Origin: Panaeolus papilionaceus
Lineage: Eukaryota; Basidiomycota; Agaricomycetes; Agaricales
Direction: 5' to 3'
NCBI GenBank assembly: GCA_015501605.1
Contig: JADNRZ010000012.1
Coordinates: forward strand, 496,001-560,000
DNA: 64,000 nucleotides
The position numbers and the translations under genes were made by a program. Shown piece by piece: positions 12,308 to 24,450 of the stretch. Within the stretch, counting starts at the first letter, position 1. Each line of letters opens with the position of its first letter. The notes beneath the pieces were generated by a model. The model was not told the origin of the DNA. It was given only the letters and a program-made list of their open reading frames with translations, and did not search any database.

Positions 12308-12822
12308 TTAGTCAAGGTCGACGACCTGCTCAACACCATCATCAATGTTGGTGCTGTTACCAGCGCTAGAGGAAGACGAATCAGCATCGTATGATGGGTT
12401 TACGTTTTCAGAGTAGAATTCTGTACTTACGTGCGTTGTCCATCGCAAGCAACCCAGACGGAGCGGAGAGCAGTGTTTCCAGCACGGGCGCAGATGTTGC
12501 CGTACCATTGGCCGACCTGCGAGGCGGGGGTGCAGCTGTTCTGGTTGTGCATGCTGACACGCTGGTTACCGCCGATGTCGGTGACCTGGGCACCCCACCA
12601 GTCTAGAAAACAGACGTCCAAATCAGCTCGAAGCTAAAGACAATGTGTTTGAGATTCGAACTTACCACCAGGGGGGTCGACACAGCTGTTGCAGCCGACA
12701 TTCCTGTATTCTTGGCTGGCACTACCACCGCAGGTGCCCTCTTTGGTGGTGTAGAACCTGACGGTGGCACCGTAGGCGGTGGTGGCGAAAGCCAAAGCGA
12801 TGAAAGAATTGGTCAATTGCAT
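12308..12822 (-). CDS. Small secreted Cys-containing protein, copy A
   Basis: An intact three-exon gene (12822-12666, 12602-12431, 12365-12308) for 128 residues. Residues 1-18 (MQLTNSFIALAFATTAYG) are a clear signal peptide. The mature part has VRFYTTKEGTC, NVGCNSCVDPPG, DWWGAQVTDIGG, MHNQNSCTPASQVG, YGNICARAG and LRSVWVAC, giving six cysteines (C31, C44, C47, then one each in exon 2's NSC, NIC and VAC), enough for three disulfides. Exon 3 adds an acidic tail (TAGNSTNIDDGVEQVVDLD). The mature domain is rich in alternating hydrophobic residues, which suggests an all-beta fold; that is inference. Function unknown; such proteins may act outside the hypha. A TATAAAA box lies about 50 bases upstream of the ATG. 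Paralogues: copy B at 14667-15047, broken copies C and D. Confidence 0.8.
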
Positions 12823-14666
12823 GGTTGGTTTATGAGATGGAACTAAGGTTTCTCCCAGCAGAGCACTGAGTTTTATACCTTTGAGAATCGTGAAATTTCT
12901 CATTTTTTTAATAAGTCGCCGTCCTTACAAATCAAGAATTGTATGTGTGCACATTGCAGAGCGCACATGTGTGGGGATACCACGTCATAGCATCGTTGTA
13001 CCACTTCGAATGCGCAGTCTGAGCTGATAAACACCATAAGACATAACCTGTTTTGCATCGAACTTGGCATTTTAGTATCCCCCTGGAGCCAGATATAGAG
13101 TCCGGAAGCTAAATATCTTTGCGCCTGACCTCAGCATGACGCCCAATTTACCAATTCATCGGTTAGATAGTATTTAATTACCATTTTTTGTAGACACTTC
13201 TAAATTTGGAGTGAATCTCAACTCCCATATCGGTAGCAAATACTCGAGGACCGTCTAAAGTGATATGCATCTAGATGTCGACGATCGTTGAGACGTCACA
13301 TCCATCCGGGGATTGCAGCGGTCATCACGGACAGGTCGCGGCCTTAAGCTGCATGGAGTCCACACTGTGTCCCCTCAGCTGCATGGGAAGGTATTCCAAC
13401 GGCATATTGGACCCATTATTGTCACCATCGGATAGAATGGAAGATCAAAATCCAAGTTCTTTTCCCTCTAGAATTAATTATCTCACACCCAATGTCTTGG
13501 CACCCACCAGAATATCCGACGACGATGACTATGTGTAACTACTAGTACTCTCTTATATCCTTCGTCACCTTTTCAGGATAGCCAGAAATAGTCTAATCAA
13601 TTTCTTTTGGTTTTTTGTAATCACATATTCAGTTTAAAACAATCGATTTATAACCAACCATCATTTTGGACGTCTTTTGCTGCAGTGTGCATAGTTAGCG
13701 CCAGCTATTGTCGCCGTTACCTTGGGAGTGACAGCGGAGAAATGGCGCAGTAAAGCCGTCCACTCGATATGATGCAGCCTCCTGGATCTGGATGATACAG
13801 AAGTCGAATCATAATACTTCGAATGCATGGGAAACATTCTTTGTGAAGGTGACAACTTCACGATAGCTGCACCACCCCATATTACTAGGATGCAATGTCC
13901 GAGACAGGATCGATGACTTCCGAAATTCGAAATCGTCTATCTTTAAACTTAGAAGCGCTTCAGGCCGCTGGCTGAGGATTGAGAATCTATCAGAAACTCG
14001 AGGAACATGTGCTTTTATGATGACTGTCATTGCCGCAAATGTTTTTGAATCACGACCCACTCCGTCTCCGTACAGCGCAACAAGACTAGGGAGTGTCGAT
14101 TGCATCTAAGACTGGGATGGACGTGGTCTGCATTACATAGGTTAGAAGAAATGTTGAAGGATGCACTCGAGTTCCCTTACATCTATTAGAGGAACCGCTT
14201 GGCGAAGTACTCAGAATGACAGGATATCAACCGAGGGGACTACTTGAGTCCATTTCCATCTATGGAAATAGAAGCATGCGCGTCAATGAAAGCGTGGGTG
14301 ACGCGCAAAAGGAGGCAGAAGTGTTTATTTGCCCATGTGTATTGCGAGGGTCAGTGGGGTAAGTATTCGAACGTCTTCTTGAGGCGTCTGTACAACGTCT
14401 ACCTCACTTTTTTGTCATGACTAATTGAACGTGTGTTGGCTTTTCAAAAGTTTGGAAGTAGCTTGTAATGAGAATGTATACAATTTACGGAGGAGTACAT
14501 AATTTGGTTACAAGTTAGAGTGCAACATCGGTATCTGAGTGCCAAACCCTTTGACAATGCCAGTGTAACGGTCTGCTTGGAGGGTACGTCGAGGCTAGAG
14601 GGGGTGCATGAGTATCGAGGGCTGGGAGAATTACAAGCAACGGTGTGGCTTACAGCTGCTGATCAT
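12823..14666. other. Intergenic between secreted protein copies A and B
   Basis: Apart from the copy A promoter nothing is recognised. A minus-strand open frame at 14105-13809 (98 codons) has no domain signature. DNA just after the copy B stop (14520-14660) should contain a third exon if copy B matched copy A, but I find no such exon in phase. Confidence 0.45.
12871..12877 (-). promoter_or_regulatory. TATA box of secreted protein copy A
   Basis: TATAAAA on the minus strand, about 50 bases upstream of the ATG at 12822. The same motif at the same distance precedes copy B, so it is conserved between the paralogues, while in pseudogene copy C it is mutated to TGTAAAA. Confidence 0.6.
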
Positions 14667-15047
14667 TTAACAGGAGACCCAGACAGAGCGGAGGGCAGTG
14701 TTTCCAGCGCGAGCGCAGGTGTTACCATACCACTGGCCGACCTGTGAGGCGGGGGTGCAGCTATTCTGGTTGTGCATGCTGATGCGCTGGTTGCTACCAA
14801 TGTCGGTGACCTGGGCACCCCACCAGTCTAGAAAACAGACGTTTAAATTAGCTCGAAGCTAAAGACAGTGTGTTTGAGATTCGAACTTACCACCAGGGGG
14901 GTCGACACAGCTGTTGCAGCCGACATTCCTGTATTCTTGGCTGGCACCACCACCGCAGGTGGCCTCTTTGGTGATGTAGAACCTGACGGTGGCACCGTAG
15001 GCGGTGGAGGCAAAGGCAAGAGCGACAAGAGTGTTGATCAACTTCAT
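14667..15047 (-). CDS. Small secreted Cys-containing protein, copy B
   Basis: A two-exon paralogue of copy A (exons 15047-14891 and 14827-14667), 105 residues. The signal peptide is MKLINTLVALAFASTAYG. Exon 1 is the same length as in copy A (157 nt), and the first intron even keeps near-identical sequence. The mature protein retains the six cysteines: GTC is replaced by ATC around the first, NVGCNSC holds two, and NSC, NTC and VSC the rest. It ends RSVWVSC then TAA. It therefore lacks the acidic third-exon tail of copies A, C and D; the stop replaces the exon 2 end. The whole conserved domain is present, so it is probably functional. A TATAAAA box lies about 50 bases upstream. Confidence 0.8.
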
Positions 15048-16998
15048 TTTAGGACTGTGAGGTAGAACTGAGGTTTTCGCTCGAAAACCATGACCTTTTA
15101 TACCCTTTGGATTCGCATACTCGACTTATTTTATTCGTATTTCTTTTTTCTATTTGTGAAATGGCCGTTTTACAAATCAAGGGTCGCTCCCTTCGAGCAG
15201 TATGCACCGATATATGCTACAGAATGCACGCGTGCGCGTTTTACCATTGTCATGATGTCCTTGCTTTGAATGCGCAGTCAGAAGTGATAAACATCATCAA
15301 AAGTCACGACACCCCTTCCGAATAACTTGGCGTCGTAACTACTGACACTGACTACACAGCGATGCGGTACCACTTCTTCTTGTGAAATTGAGCACCAAAC
15401 GAAGAGTGATATGCATTGAGGACTTAAGGATATTTTAACTCGTCTTACTTTCGAAAATTGAACCATTTCGTGGCTTACGAAGCTTGACCATAATGATGAT
15501 GTTACTGTAGCATTCGGCCCCGCATATTCGTGTTGGTCTCTATACTCGAGTGCACCAAGCAACGTATTACCCCTCTCTCCCGTGCTTCATAAATTCAAGC
15601 TCATCATGCTTCAATCTGAAGTCCTATAGGCTATAGTTTAGGTCAGCGCCAGATACATATTACCGTGGGACTGAATCAGTAGGTGGGAATACACCGGAGA
15701 AAATGACGCCGTCGGTTGTTCACAATCAGCCTTGCTCCCCACCTCCACCAGACTCCCTCTTGACTCCGTTGTTGTATTCTCCATAGGTATGATGCACTCT
15801 GTGATATAAATGTCTTGGTGTGCTTCTTTTCCTGAATTACGCAAAAGGTCCAAATCACAAACATTCGACTTGGTCTCGACAGCATCCGCGCGCTACTACG
15901 ACAGGTCTAACTTTAGTGACAGTGACTTCATGATGTTTTACTAGCTGTATGCACATGTCCGAGAAGTCCGAGATCGGATTGAAGGCTGTTCGAAATCGGA
16001 TGTCTTGGAACTTGAAAACACTGCAAGTCGTTGTCTGCGCCGCATGACTAGTAACAGATCCCGGACCTTTTGAACAAGATGGAGATTAGATTTACTTGTA
16101 CACTCGGACCGCGATTACTGGTACACCTGCGTGTCAGAATCATGAGTGATCCCTGTGTATGTAATGTCATTCATCATTTTCTGCTTCTCCTTACTATTTA
16201 CATATGATGTGAAACTTTTGTGATTGTTCTCTTCCTAGAGCATGAAACCGGTCCGTGATAAAGTACTCGCGTGTACGCACTTTATATGGAATGCCGCAAG
16301 TAACAGAGCATCAAAAAAATATGCTACACGTGTAGACGTGAGCTCGATTGAGGATGTGACTAAGGAGGGTGAATCACCTATGGGCCTGTGCAAGATATGC
16401 CGTTAGGGCGTCCGGGAACATTAACAGACGCCTTTACGCTTAAAAGTGAATGTCAAATTTTGAACCCACTGGCCGATGGCCAGAATGTACTTTTCCATCA
16501 GAATACATTCATACCAACCCCAAGTCTTCAAAGCCACCCTGGATGTGCTGACCGCCTTTCGACGGAGCGCCACTTTGTCCAGAGTCCAGACATTTTCCGA
16601 CCGAAGACCTTTCAACTTACTAGTAATACTGCCTCCCCGGGATGGTAAAGCTATTAATAGCCAACTCCATTGATTGGGTCTTTTATTCCGTCTCGAATGA
16701 AGGTCAAATGGAAATGTACGGCTTTCCATCTCAACAGTCTCCACTTCCACCTGCCTGGAAAGCAACAACGACTTAATATTAACCTCGGCGCTCACGGCGC
16801 CAAAGCTGATGTTTATTCAGATGTTTCGAGTACTCTTCGACAAATTCAATGAACAATAATATCCCATTAGCCCTATGCGTTCGAAGTATTGATCATGGAG
16901 CAACGAGCGGAAGCTTTCAAATGCATCCACAGCAACGCTTGCGGCTCACATTGGTAGCTTAGGCATTGAGGTCAGCCAGCATCTTGATGCGCTTCTAG
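15048..16998. other. Intergenic, nothing recognised
   Basis: About 2 kb between copies B and D of the secreted protein family. Short frames (for example minus 16795-16421) lack family features. The 150 bases just before 16999, where exon 1 of copy D should be, contain stops in the needed frame and only a faint resemblance (a peptide AEAFKCIHSNAC). Confidence 0.5.
15096..15102 (-). promoter_or_regulatory. TATA box of secreted protein copy B
   Basis: TATAAAA on the minus strand about 50 bases upstream of the copy B ATG, in the same position as at copy A. Confidence 0.6.
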
Positions 16999-17327
16999 AT
17001 TGGTACGGCGCAGAAGTATTCGACATCAGCGGGGACATGCGCGTCAGCATGCACAATCAAGACAACTGTACTCCTGCGTCTCAAGTTGGGCCATGGTATG
17101 GCAATATTTGTGCTCAAGCTGGTGCGACAGCACTGCGCTCTGTCTGGGTCGCATGCCCTGGCCAGAAGCTGTGAGTATCCTTCCAAAATATTGTAAATCG
17201 TACATAACTAACGACATAATCCCTATGTAGGTCGGCTGGTAATACCACCGTTGCAGATGCTGACCAGGCCAAAGCGGTCAGCGCGATTAGCTGTATACAA
17301 ATTTTAGGCTGGGTTTCGAACCGATAG
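16999..17327 (+). pseudogene. Secreted protein copy D, first exon missing
   Basis: This copy lies on the plus strand, opposite to A-C. Exon 2 (16999-17170) is exactly as long as in copy A (172 nt) and reads DWYGAEVFDISGDMRVSMHN then CTPASQVGPWYGNICAQAG and LRSVWVACPGQKL. Its GTGAGT donor leads to exon 3 (17231-17327), which reads SAGNTTVADADQAKAVSAI and then runs about 11 codons past the usual end before TAG. A TTCTAG acceptor precedes exon 2, but no usable exon 1 with a signal peptide is found upstream. Either exon 1 is lost, making this a gene fragment, or it lies further upstream in a form I cannot see. Confidence 0.7.
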
Positions 17328-18087
17328 TGAAGGGCTATGTACCGTAGTTGAAGTATGTGATTGTGTCATGAACGAAGCCTTGTGCAATAAATACTTGTCA
17401 CTTTTCAACCACCCGATTAAAATAGCTGGTAACCAATACTCCAGTCATGGAAACTTATGAGTTGAGGCTATGACTGAGGTGATTCCACAGCACTATTGGT
17501 GTTGGCTTCTCCCCTAATGGCAATACATCTGCCAATGCTAGACCAGTAGACAAATAAATATTTAGCACCCTTTCATTTGGCGACCGGTCAGTAACACATA
17601 CTTAGTTGTGGGCCATGGCCTTTGGCTTGGCATGTACGAGTCCCATGTTCTGCCTTTTGGTGGAAAATGACTGGTTCCTTGATGCTGAATTAACGTCGCT
17701 GCCGCTCGAATGACTCAAAATATGAGGTCTCGGAGTCGATGTACTCCTTATCTGAGGTCACGTGTCAGAGAGATTTTCATTACAGAAAAAGCGGGATAAT
17801 CATACATATAGGACGACTCCCCTAAGGGGGACTCGTAATTGTGGTTGCGCCAAGTTCTTCGTGATGGCACACAGCCCCTAATTAGATGTGTCACAACGTG
17901 GGAGTTCTGTGTAATTATGTGATGCGACGTCCGTGTGACATCGCGTCGCTGTTGTTGGCGGCTCCTCTCCGCTCTCTTCGTCGTTCATTGGCGCTGAACC
18001 ACTCACCACGGGATAATACCTCACAAAAACTACACAAATAACATTTAGAGTGTATATCTCATTCAGTCTTCAAGAACTGTATCAAAT
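17328..18087. other. UBA2 upstream region
   Basis: Non-coding as far as can be seen. It contains a CACGTG (E-box-like) hexamer near 17759 and ends in the UBA2 5' UTR. Confidence 0.4.
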
Positions 18088-20706
18088 ATGTCAACAGCCA
18101 AGGCTCGCGGCGCTCACGCAAAGGCCATATTGGGTGAGGAACTATACAGCCAACTTGCCAATACCAATCTCCTCCTTGTCGGCGCAGGCGGAATTGGCTG
18201 CGAACTACGTTAGTTTTTCATATCTATGGCCTGGCTTTAAAGTATCTGATCTTACCTCTTGCTTGCAGTGAAAAACATTGTCCTCACTGGATTCGGCAAA
18301 ATCACTTTGCTCGATCTGGACACTATTGACTTGTCCAATCTGAACCGACAGTTTTTGTTCAAGAAAAAAGACGTGAAGCAAAGCAAAGCTCTGGTAAAGG
18401 CTCTTGTATCTGCGCTTGTACTGGACGACGACTAACCAACACGATGTCACAACCCCTAGGTTGCTGCCCAGACTGCTGGCGCATTCAATCCCAATGTCCG
18501 AATCATCCCTCTGCATGACAATATTAAGGAACCACAATACGACGTTCAGTGGTTCAAGCAGTTTGATATTGTTCTCAATGCACTTGATAATCTGGGTGTG
18601 TTGATTTCGTCTTCGTATTCCGAGTGTCTCGCAACGTCACTCATTCCATCCTATCCGAAGATGCACGCAGACACGTTAACAAAATGTGCATGGCCGCTCA
18701 AGTGCCCCTGGTGGAATCTGGAACTGCAGGTTATCTTGGTCAGGTGCAGCCCATCCTCAAGGTGCGTGTTTGTGAACAGGGTGGTGGTCTCACGAATGCA
18801 AGCTAAGCTAATGTAATGTTGTACAAAAACAGGACACGACAGAATGCTTTGATTGTATTCCTAAACCTACACCCAAGACATTCCCTGTGTGCACTATCCG
18901 CTCTACACCCAGTCAACCTATTCATTGTATAGTATGGAGCAAAAGCTATCTGATGGGGTGCGCAAAACCTCGTTCTTTGCTCAATTTCTTTCGCTGATAG
19001 CGCATTAGCCAGCTTTTTGGTGAAGATGAAGATGCCTCAGCAGAGCTTGATGATGCGGAGAATCAAGGCGAAAATGGTAATTCTTTACGAATGTTTTTGA
19101 TTTCATTCCAGTCTAATTAATACCTGCTCGGTTTAGCGCAAGAAATTGCGACACTACGGAAGGAGGCACAGGCTTTCAAAACTGTTCGAGACGCGCTGAG
19201 GAACAAAGAAGGCGATGTAGATGCTGCAACGATGGCTTTCCAAAAAGTTTTCAACTCCGATATCAAGAACCTTCTCATAATGACGGATATGTGGAAATCG
19301 AGGTCACCTCCGACAGCACTGGACTACGAGGCTGTTATGAATGGAACCCAGACCAATGGCGCCTCCTCTTCTAATGCTGGTCGGTCGTCTGCACCGGCGG
19401 AGTCGACGAACGGACAAGACGGCGCATCCAATGGTGCATCACAGACGCAAGGACTGAGAGACCAGCGAAAGCTGACATTAAAGGATAACCTGGAATTATT
19501 CATCTCGAGGTAAATCTTTTGCTTTTCTTGGACTTACAAAGAGTTAAAACTTGTTTGTAGTACAAATGTTCTCGCGACTCGTCTGAGAAATGGGGAAGAA
19601 ACCATATCTTTCGACAAGGATGACGACGACACCCTCGATTTTGTAACAGCATCGTCTAACTTGCGTTCATATGCATACGGAATTGAAGAGAAAACCAGGT
19701 GGGAGGTTAAAGGTATGGCTTGTATGATTTACCACGTCAATGTCACTTATCGATGTGCTTAGAAATGGCTGGCAATATCATTCCTGCTATTGCTACGACT
19801 AACGCGATCATTGCTGGACTGATTGTGTTGCAAGCTCTACACTTGTTGAAGAAGTCGTATGCACAGCTGCGGAATGTTCATATTCAGCTCAAGCCGACGG
19901 TGCCCTTGAGTGCGATCAGGCTCAGCCCGCCAAATCCACAGTGTGGCATCTGCAGGGATACGTATGCTGTTCTGCAGTGTGACCCATCACGGGCGACGCT
20001 GGGTGAGGTGGTGAAGGGTGCCCTAGGTGTCCAGGAAGATGACGACGAGGGTGAGATGAGGGAAGTGAGCGTGTACGAGGACAACCGAGTGTTGAGCGAC
20101 CCAGATTGGACGGATAACTTTGAAAGTACTCTGGAGAGTTTGAATGTGACGCGGGGCAAGTTCTTGAGCATCGTTGATGAGGATGGAGAGCTGTCGACGA
20201 TTAATCTTGCTATTGTTCCTCTACCGTGCGTATTCATCTAGCTCGTACTTTTGATTCATTTTCACCATATTGACGATTCTCCTCACAGGCCTAACCACTC
20301 ATCAGAAGAAGCAGTCATTTTCCCTTCGCCCCTTCCCCAGCCTACAAGAAGAATCAAGCCTCCGCCTCCACCTCCCGAAACTCCACTCCGCACATCCTCG
20401 AAAAGACCTCTGCCTGTTGAAGATTTGGAAGGGGTTATCGATTTGGAACCTACGCCCAAAAAGCCTAGAGCAGGAGCTACACCGCAGCCCGGTCAGCACA
20501 AGCGCAAACACGAACCAAGTGCGAGCCCAAGTAAGCGGCGCCGACTGGAGGAGGATGGTGTCGTCCTCATGGATGGACCAGAAGAGACTCTGGACGGAGA
20601 CGGGGATATTGAGATGGCGTCTAGCAAAGCAGATGGCGCGACTGCTGCTTCGGCTACTATGGTAAATGGGGATGGGCAGGAGTATATTCTAATTGACGAT
20701 GATTGA
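18088..20706 (+). CDS. UBA2: SUMO-activating enzyme subunit UBA2 (E1B)
   Basis: Catalytic subunit of the heterodimeric SUMO E1. It adenylates SUMO with AOS1, forms a thioester on its cysteine and hands SUMO to UBC9, mainly in the nucleus. The start at 18088 gives [20 protein letters not shown], and [13 protein letters not shown] is the nucleotide-binding Gly motif. Then come [20 protein letters not shown] and [15 protein letters not shown], which are diagnostic for Uba2. [20 protein letters not shown] and [12 protein letters not shown] precede the zinc ligands [12 protein letters not shown]. The active-site cysteine sits in [19 protein letters not shown]. The ubiquitin-fold domain follows from about 19.77 kb ([20 protein letters not shown]). 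The C-terminal tail carries basic NLS-like runs ([15 protein letters not shown]) and ends in a SUMO-interaction-like EYILIDDD. Many short introns; the frame is coherent throughout. Confidence 0.95.
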
Positions 20707-21658
20707 AATATAGGCGTTTCAGTTCATTGAGGTTGCCTCCTGGTTTGGATCGCCTCGTATACTTACTTTACGTTATGTTTCAGAGGGTTTGTGGCGCCCT
20801 GTTTGGTCCCTACCTCGTTCAGAGTGTCCTGGCAATGTCGTCCTCGTGTTGATTGTATTGGGCTTATCTCTGACTTTATCTGTTGTCTTTGCCCTACGTA
20901 CACACTTCGTTTCAGTGTTGTCATGCACTCTTCTAATCATACTCCTTTGAGTGTAGCAGTCAGTTGGACCAATATTGTCATCTCTCTCATCTTGTTGTGT
21001 CTGCTAAGTATGTACACTTTAATTGTTCCCCTTTTTTCACGCAATATCAACCAGATGAATTCCACGTTCATTAGAACACTTCATTGACAGCTTTGACAGA
21101 TTTCTCAACCTCTGCGTTCTGGAAATTGTCGTCCTATCATGATCAACTTGCGCTCGAGTTCAGTGGATACTAATCTTTAGACAGAATATCGTTCACTTTC
21201 TAGTGACTTGCACAAGGTGTCCTCGCAACTACACTCAAGCCCTCACCCTTCAGGGGCAGTGTTGATCATGAGCGGAAGATTCAAACCCATTTCAACTTGC
21301 CTCCGGTCCGCCTCGTGGTCTGTCGGAGATCTGCTGTTGGAGTTTGATGGTGTGATGTCAATACGAAATGTTCGGTTCTCAACATGGTCACCTCATTGTT
21401 TCCTTCCATTCAGTCGATATTATCATTCTAGAGCGGTACATGGAGGACGGACACTGAACGCCGCAATCAACCCCCTTTTTCCATCTTGAATCTTGACCAC
21501 GACTTATCACAGCATTGAATATTCTAAGCCACTCATAGACACGACGCTAGAGAGCTTGATATACATATCTTAGTGACGACTCTATACGCATTTTGACGAC
21601 CCACTGGCATAAACCCCACTTATACCATACATACCACCACTACAGCAAAGGTTGCAAC
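20707..21658. other. Intergenic between UBA2 and GH16 gene
   Basis: UBA2 3' UTR followed by non-coding DNA. Open frames in 20791-21087 and 21208-21489 are short and featureless. Confidence 0.5.
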
Positions 21659-23577
21659 ATGTTGATACCTACCCACCTCTACCTACTCGCTCTTGCATTG
21701 CTTTCAACCATCGTACAGGCCGAACCAGACAGCGAAGACAAACGGATCTTCCTAGAGAGTCTTGGAGCCAAGTTTGAGTCGTACCAAGAACGGAATGCCT
21801 TTGGGAACAGTTCGTTCCAGGAGCCAGTCAGGAAACGGCACTCAAAGCGGGATATCCAAGGCATAAATCGCAATCCAGATGGCTCTGCGTTTGTGTGGTT
21901 ACCAGAGGACACATATCAGGGAAAGAGTTTCTTCGAGTGAGTGGTCTTGTGGTTTTTTAGCATCAGAGAGAGATTGAGGGTGCTGAATATACGTCATCGT
22001 TTACAGTGCTTTTGATTTCTTCCGTTGGCCAGACCCGACAGCGTGAGTGAGGAGAAATAGCACTCGCTTTGAGAAATAGGACATCTAATTTAATCGTGTC
22101 CTTATATAAATAGAGGTGCTGTGAAGTGAGTTTAGCGGCTAATGTAGCTTATTGAGTTGTTCACATGGCTTATTTTTTACACACAGATATGTAGACCGAG
22201 ATGTCGCCTTTGCAAAGAAATACGCATACGTGGACGACAAGGGCAAAGTCATAATGACACCAGACATAACCAACCATTTGGAGATGGGTGCTCCCAGAGA
22301 GAGGTTACTCATAACCATTGTTAAGGCCAAGATTGCTTGTACTAATCGTTTTCTTCTAGCGTCCGAATCAACACATGGAAACTCTATACTGGAGGATTAT
22401 TCATTTTGGATCTCAACAGAGCACCCTGGGGATGCGGTATGTTCTACCTTGTTCTATGAATACCCAGTAGATTGAAATCGGACCGTTAATTGTGTTATTA
22501 GCCGTTTGGCCTGCGTTCTGGACGGTTGGGATGCCAAAATGGCCTGACGTATGTTTGTCTGTCTGTTTTGTCTTTGCATTACTTATTTTATTTCCATGTG
22601 TATTTTTAGTTTGGCGAAATCGATGTGCTTGAAGGTGTCCACAACAATGAGATTAATCAAGTTGCATGGCACACCAACCCCAATTGCTACCTTGATACGA
22701 CACAAAAATTCACAGGAAACGTTACAGTACGTGTCATTCAATTAGCCTCGCGTATATTGGACCATATGATTGACTCGCCTCAATATTATATTCACTCCAA
22801 CTATCCTAGACTGGTCCAGATGGGCATCACCATGATAATTGCGACGCAAATGTAAACGACAACGCCGGTTGTGCAATTACCGAGTGGAGCAGGGCATCTT
22901 ACGGCCCGTACTTCGAAGCACAAGGAGGAGGTGTTATCGCTATGAAGTGGGACGAAAATGACATCTCAGTTTGTGCGTGTAAATATTTATTTATTTATGC
23001 CTGCGACTCATTTTATTATTATTCTAGGGTCCTTCTTCCGTGCTGCTATCCCTGATGACATTCTAGAGGGCACACCTACACCTTCATCGTGGGGTCCTCC
23101 CTCAGCGAAACTGAGCAACTCGAAATGTGACATCACCAAGTTTTTCGGAAATCACACAATTGTCTTCAGTGCGTATCTGATAATCCGGCTTGGGCACTGT
23201 TATTCAAACAAGTGTTAAACAATTCCCTTGCTTAGACATCACATTTTGCGGGGCATGGGCCGGTAACTCATACATCGGCACTGATTGTCCTGGAACGTGT
23301 CCAGAGAGAATGATGGACCCCGCCAACTTTGTTGTACGTGGATTTCCTCGAATTCTTCGGCATATTCTTTTCCTCGGATAATTTGAAGATGACTGATGCA
23401 TGTTATAAACCACAGAACGCAACCTGGAGTATCAACTCGCTAAAGGTTTACCGAAAGCAGCTATTGAATGGAAACATAACAGACACATCTGCTGCAGTAA
23501 GCACGAAGGGTCGGGCATTCGGCCGCGTTGCTTTATTGGCTGCTAGCGTTGTCGCTGGGATACTGCTGACAATGTAA
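21659..23577 (+). CDS. GPI-anchored GH16 glucanase-like protein
   Basis: A predicted extracellular glycoside hydrolase family 16 protein (laminarinase / endo-beta-1,3(4)-glucanase-like), probably acting on fungal wall glucan. The N-terminus MLIPTHLYLLALALLSTIVQ is a signal peptide. A propeptide-like stretch with KR and KRH follows, then the GH16 jelly-roll: YVDRDVAFAKKYAYVDDKGK, VRINTWKLYTGGLFILDLNR, WGCG.WPAFWTVG, and the catalytic motif FGEIDVLEGVHNNEINQ, which fits the ExDxxE pattern with nucleophile and acid/base glutamates present. AWHTNP, CAITEWSRASYGPYFEAQGG and the Trp-rich C-terminal half follow. The end (RVALLAASVVAGILLTM) is hydrophobic after a Ser/Thr/Gly-rich spacer, typical of a GPI attachment signal. 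About ten small exons were traced; exact borders of the middle ones are approximate. Confidence 0.87.
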
Positions 23578-24450
23578 TTATGACGATCGCCGAGCTACAC
23601 AAGTACACGAGGAATTACCAGGACATTGACGTGAAACATCATGCAACCCACGAGCTCTGGGGTACCGCGGGATTTATGCAGATCATGAGCGTATTTATTA
23701 CACGAATACATTTGGGATAGATCCGAGAATAGAACTTTCGCAAGCGCGATGTTTTGTAATGGAATGAGGAGAGCACATTCCTATTCGGTATTCGGATTCA
23801 AGAGCCTGATAACTATAAATTACTTTCCTATCTCCCTCTAGTATGTACGTTGCTACCCTTGATTATACCAAGGCACCAGTATATTTTTCGTCGTTTTAAA
23901 CACGAGGACAACGGCCTCGTCGATGCTTGTCTGACAAGACCTCGTTTCATTGGCGCTCCAGAGAAGGCATAGATAACCCCATCAATCTATACTTACATAG
24001 GGGTTCACATGAAGTCGGGAGGCGGTTTGCTAAATATACCATTAAGTAGCCGCCAAAATGCTAAAAGGGTGAATTGGCACCATCATTAAGTTAAGAAACC
24101 TCGCCTCGCTAACCTTCGGGAAGCACACCACGCAACCTCATGGGGGCATTATCAATAAATTCGAATTCGGCCCCCTTCATATTGCGCTGCCATCGATTGC
24201 GTGCACACTGCAACAATCGATTAAAGTCGGGAGTGAAATGAGATAAATACACCCGACCTCGTTACCTCGAGAAAGAATGACATATGTGGTTTTTCACTCA
24301 GATATCCAGCGTTATCAGCATCCCCTGCACTGCGTACTAAAGCACAGGATTTGACCACAGCTCTCTGATTCGACTGTTGCGTCTACGTCGCGACTTATCT
24401 CCATCACCTATTCGACACCCTCGTTTCAATTCTTGCGTTGTAGTCCAACC
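23578..24450. other. Intergenic, nothing recognised
   Basis: Non-coding in appearance; no RNA gene or repeat was recognised. The last ~100 bases are pyrimidine-rich and probably carry the start site of the next gene. Confidence 0.5.

Noticed and set aside
20791..21489. Open frames of 90-100 codons after UBA2
   Set aside because: No signal peptide that survives scrutiny, no splice pattern, and they lie in the probable 3' UTR and intergenic DNA.
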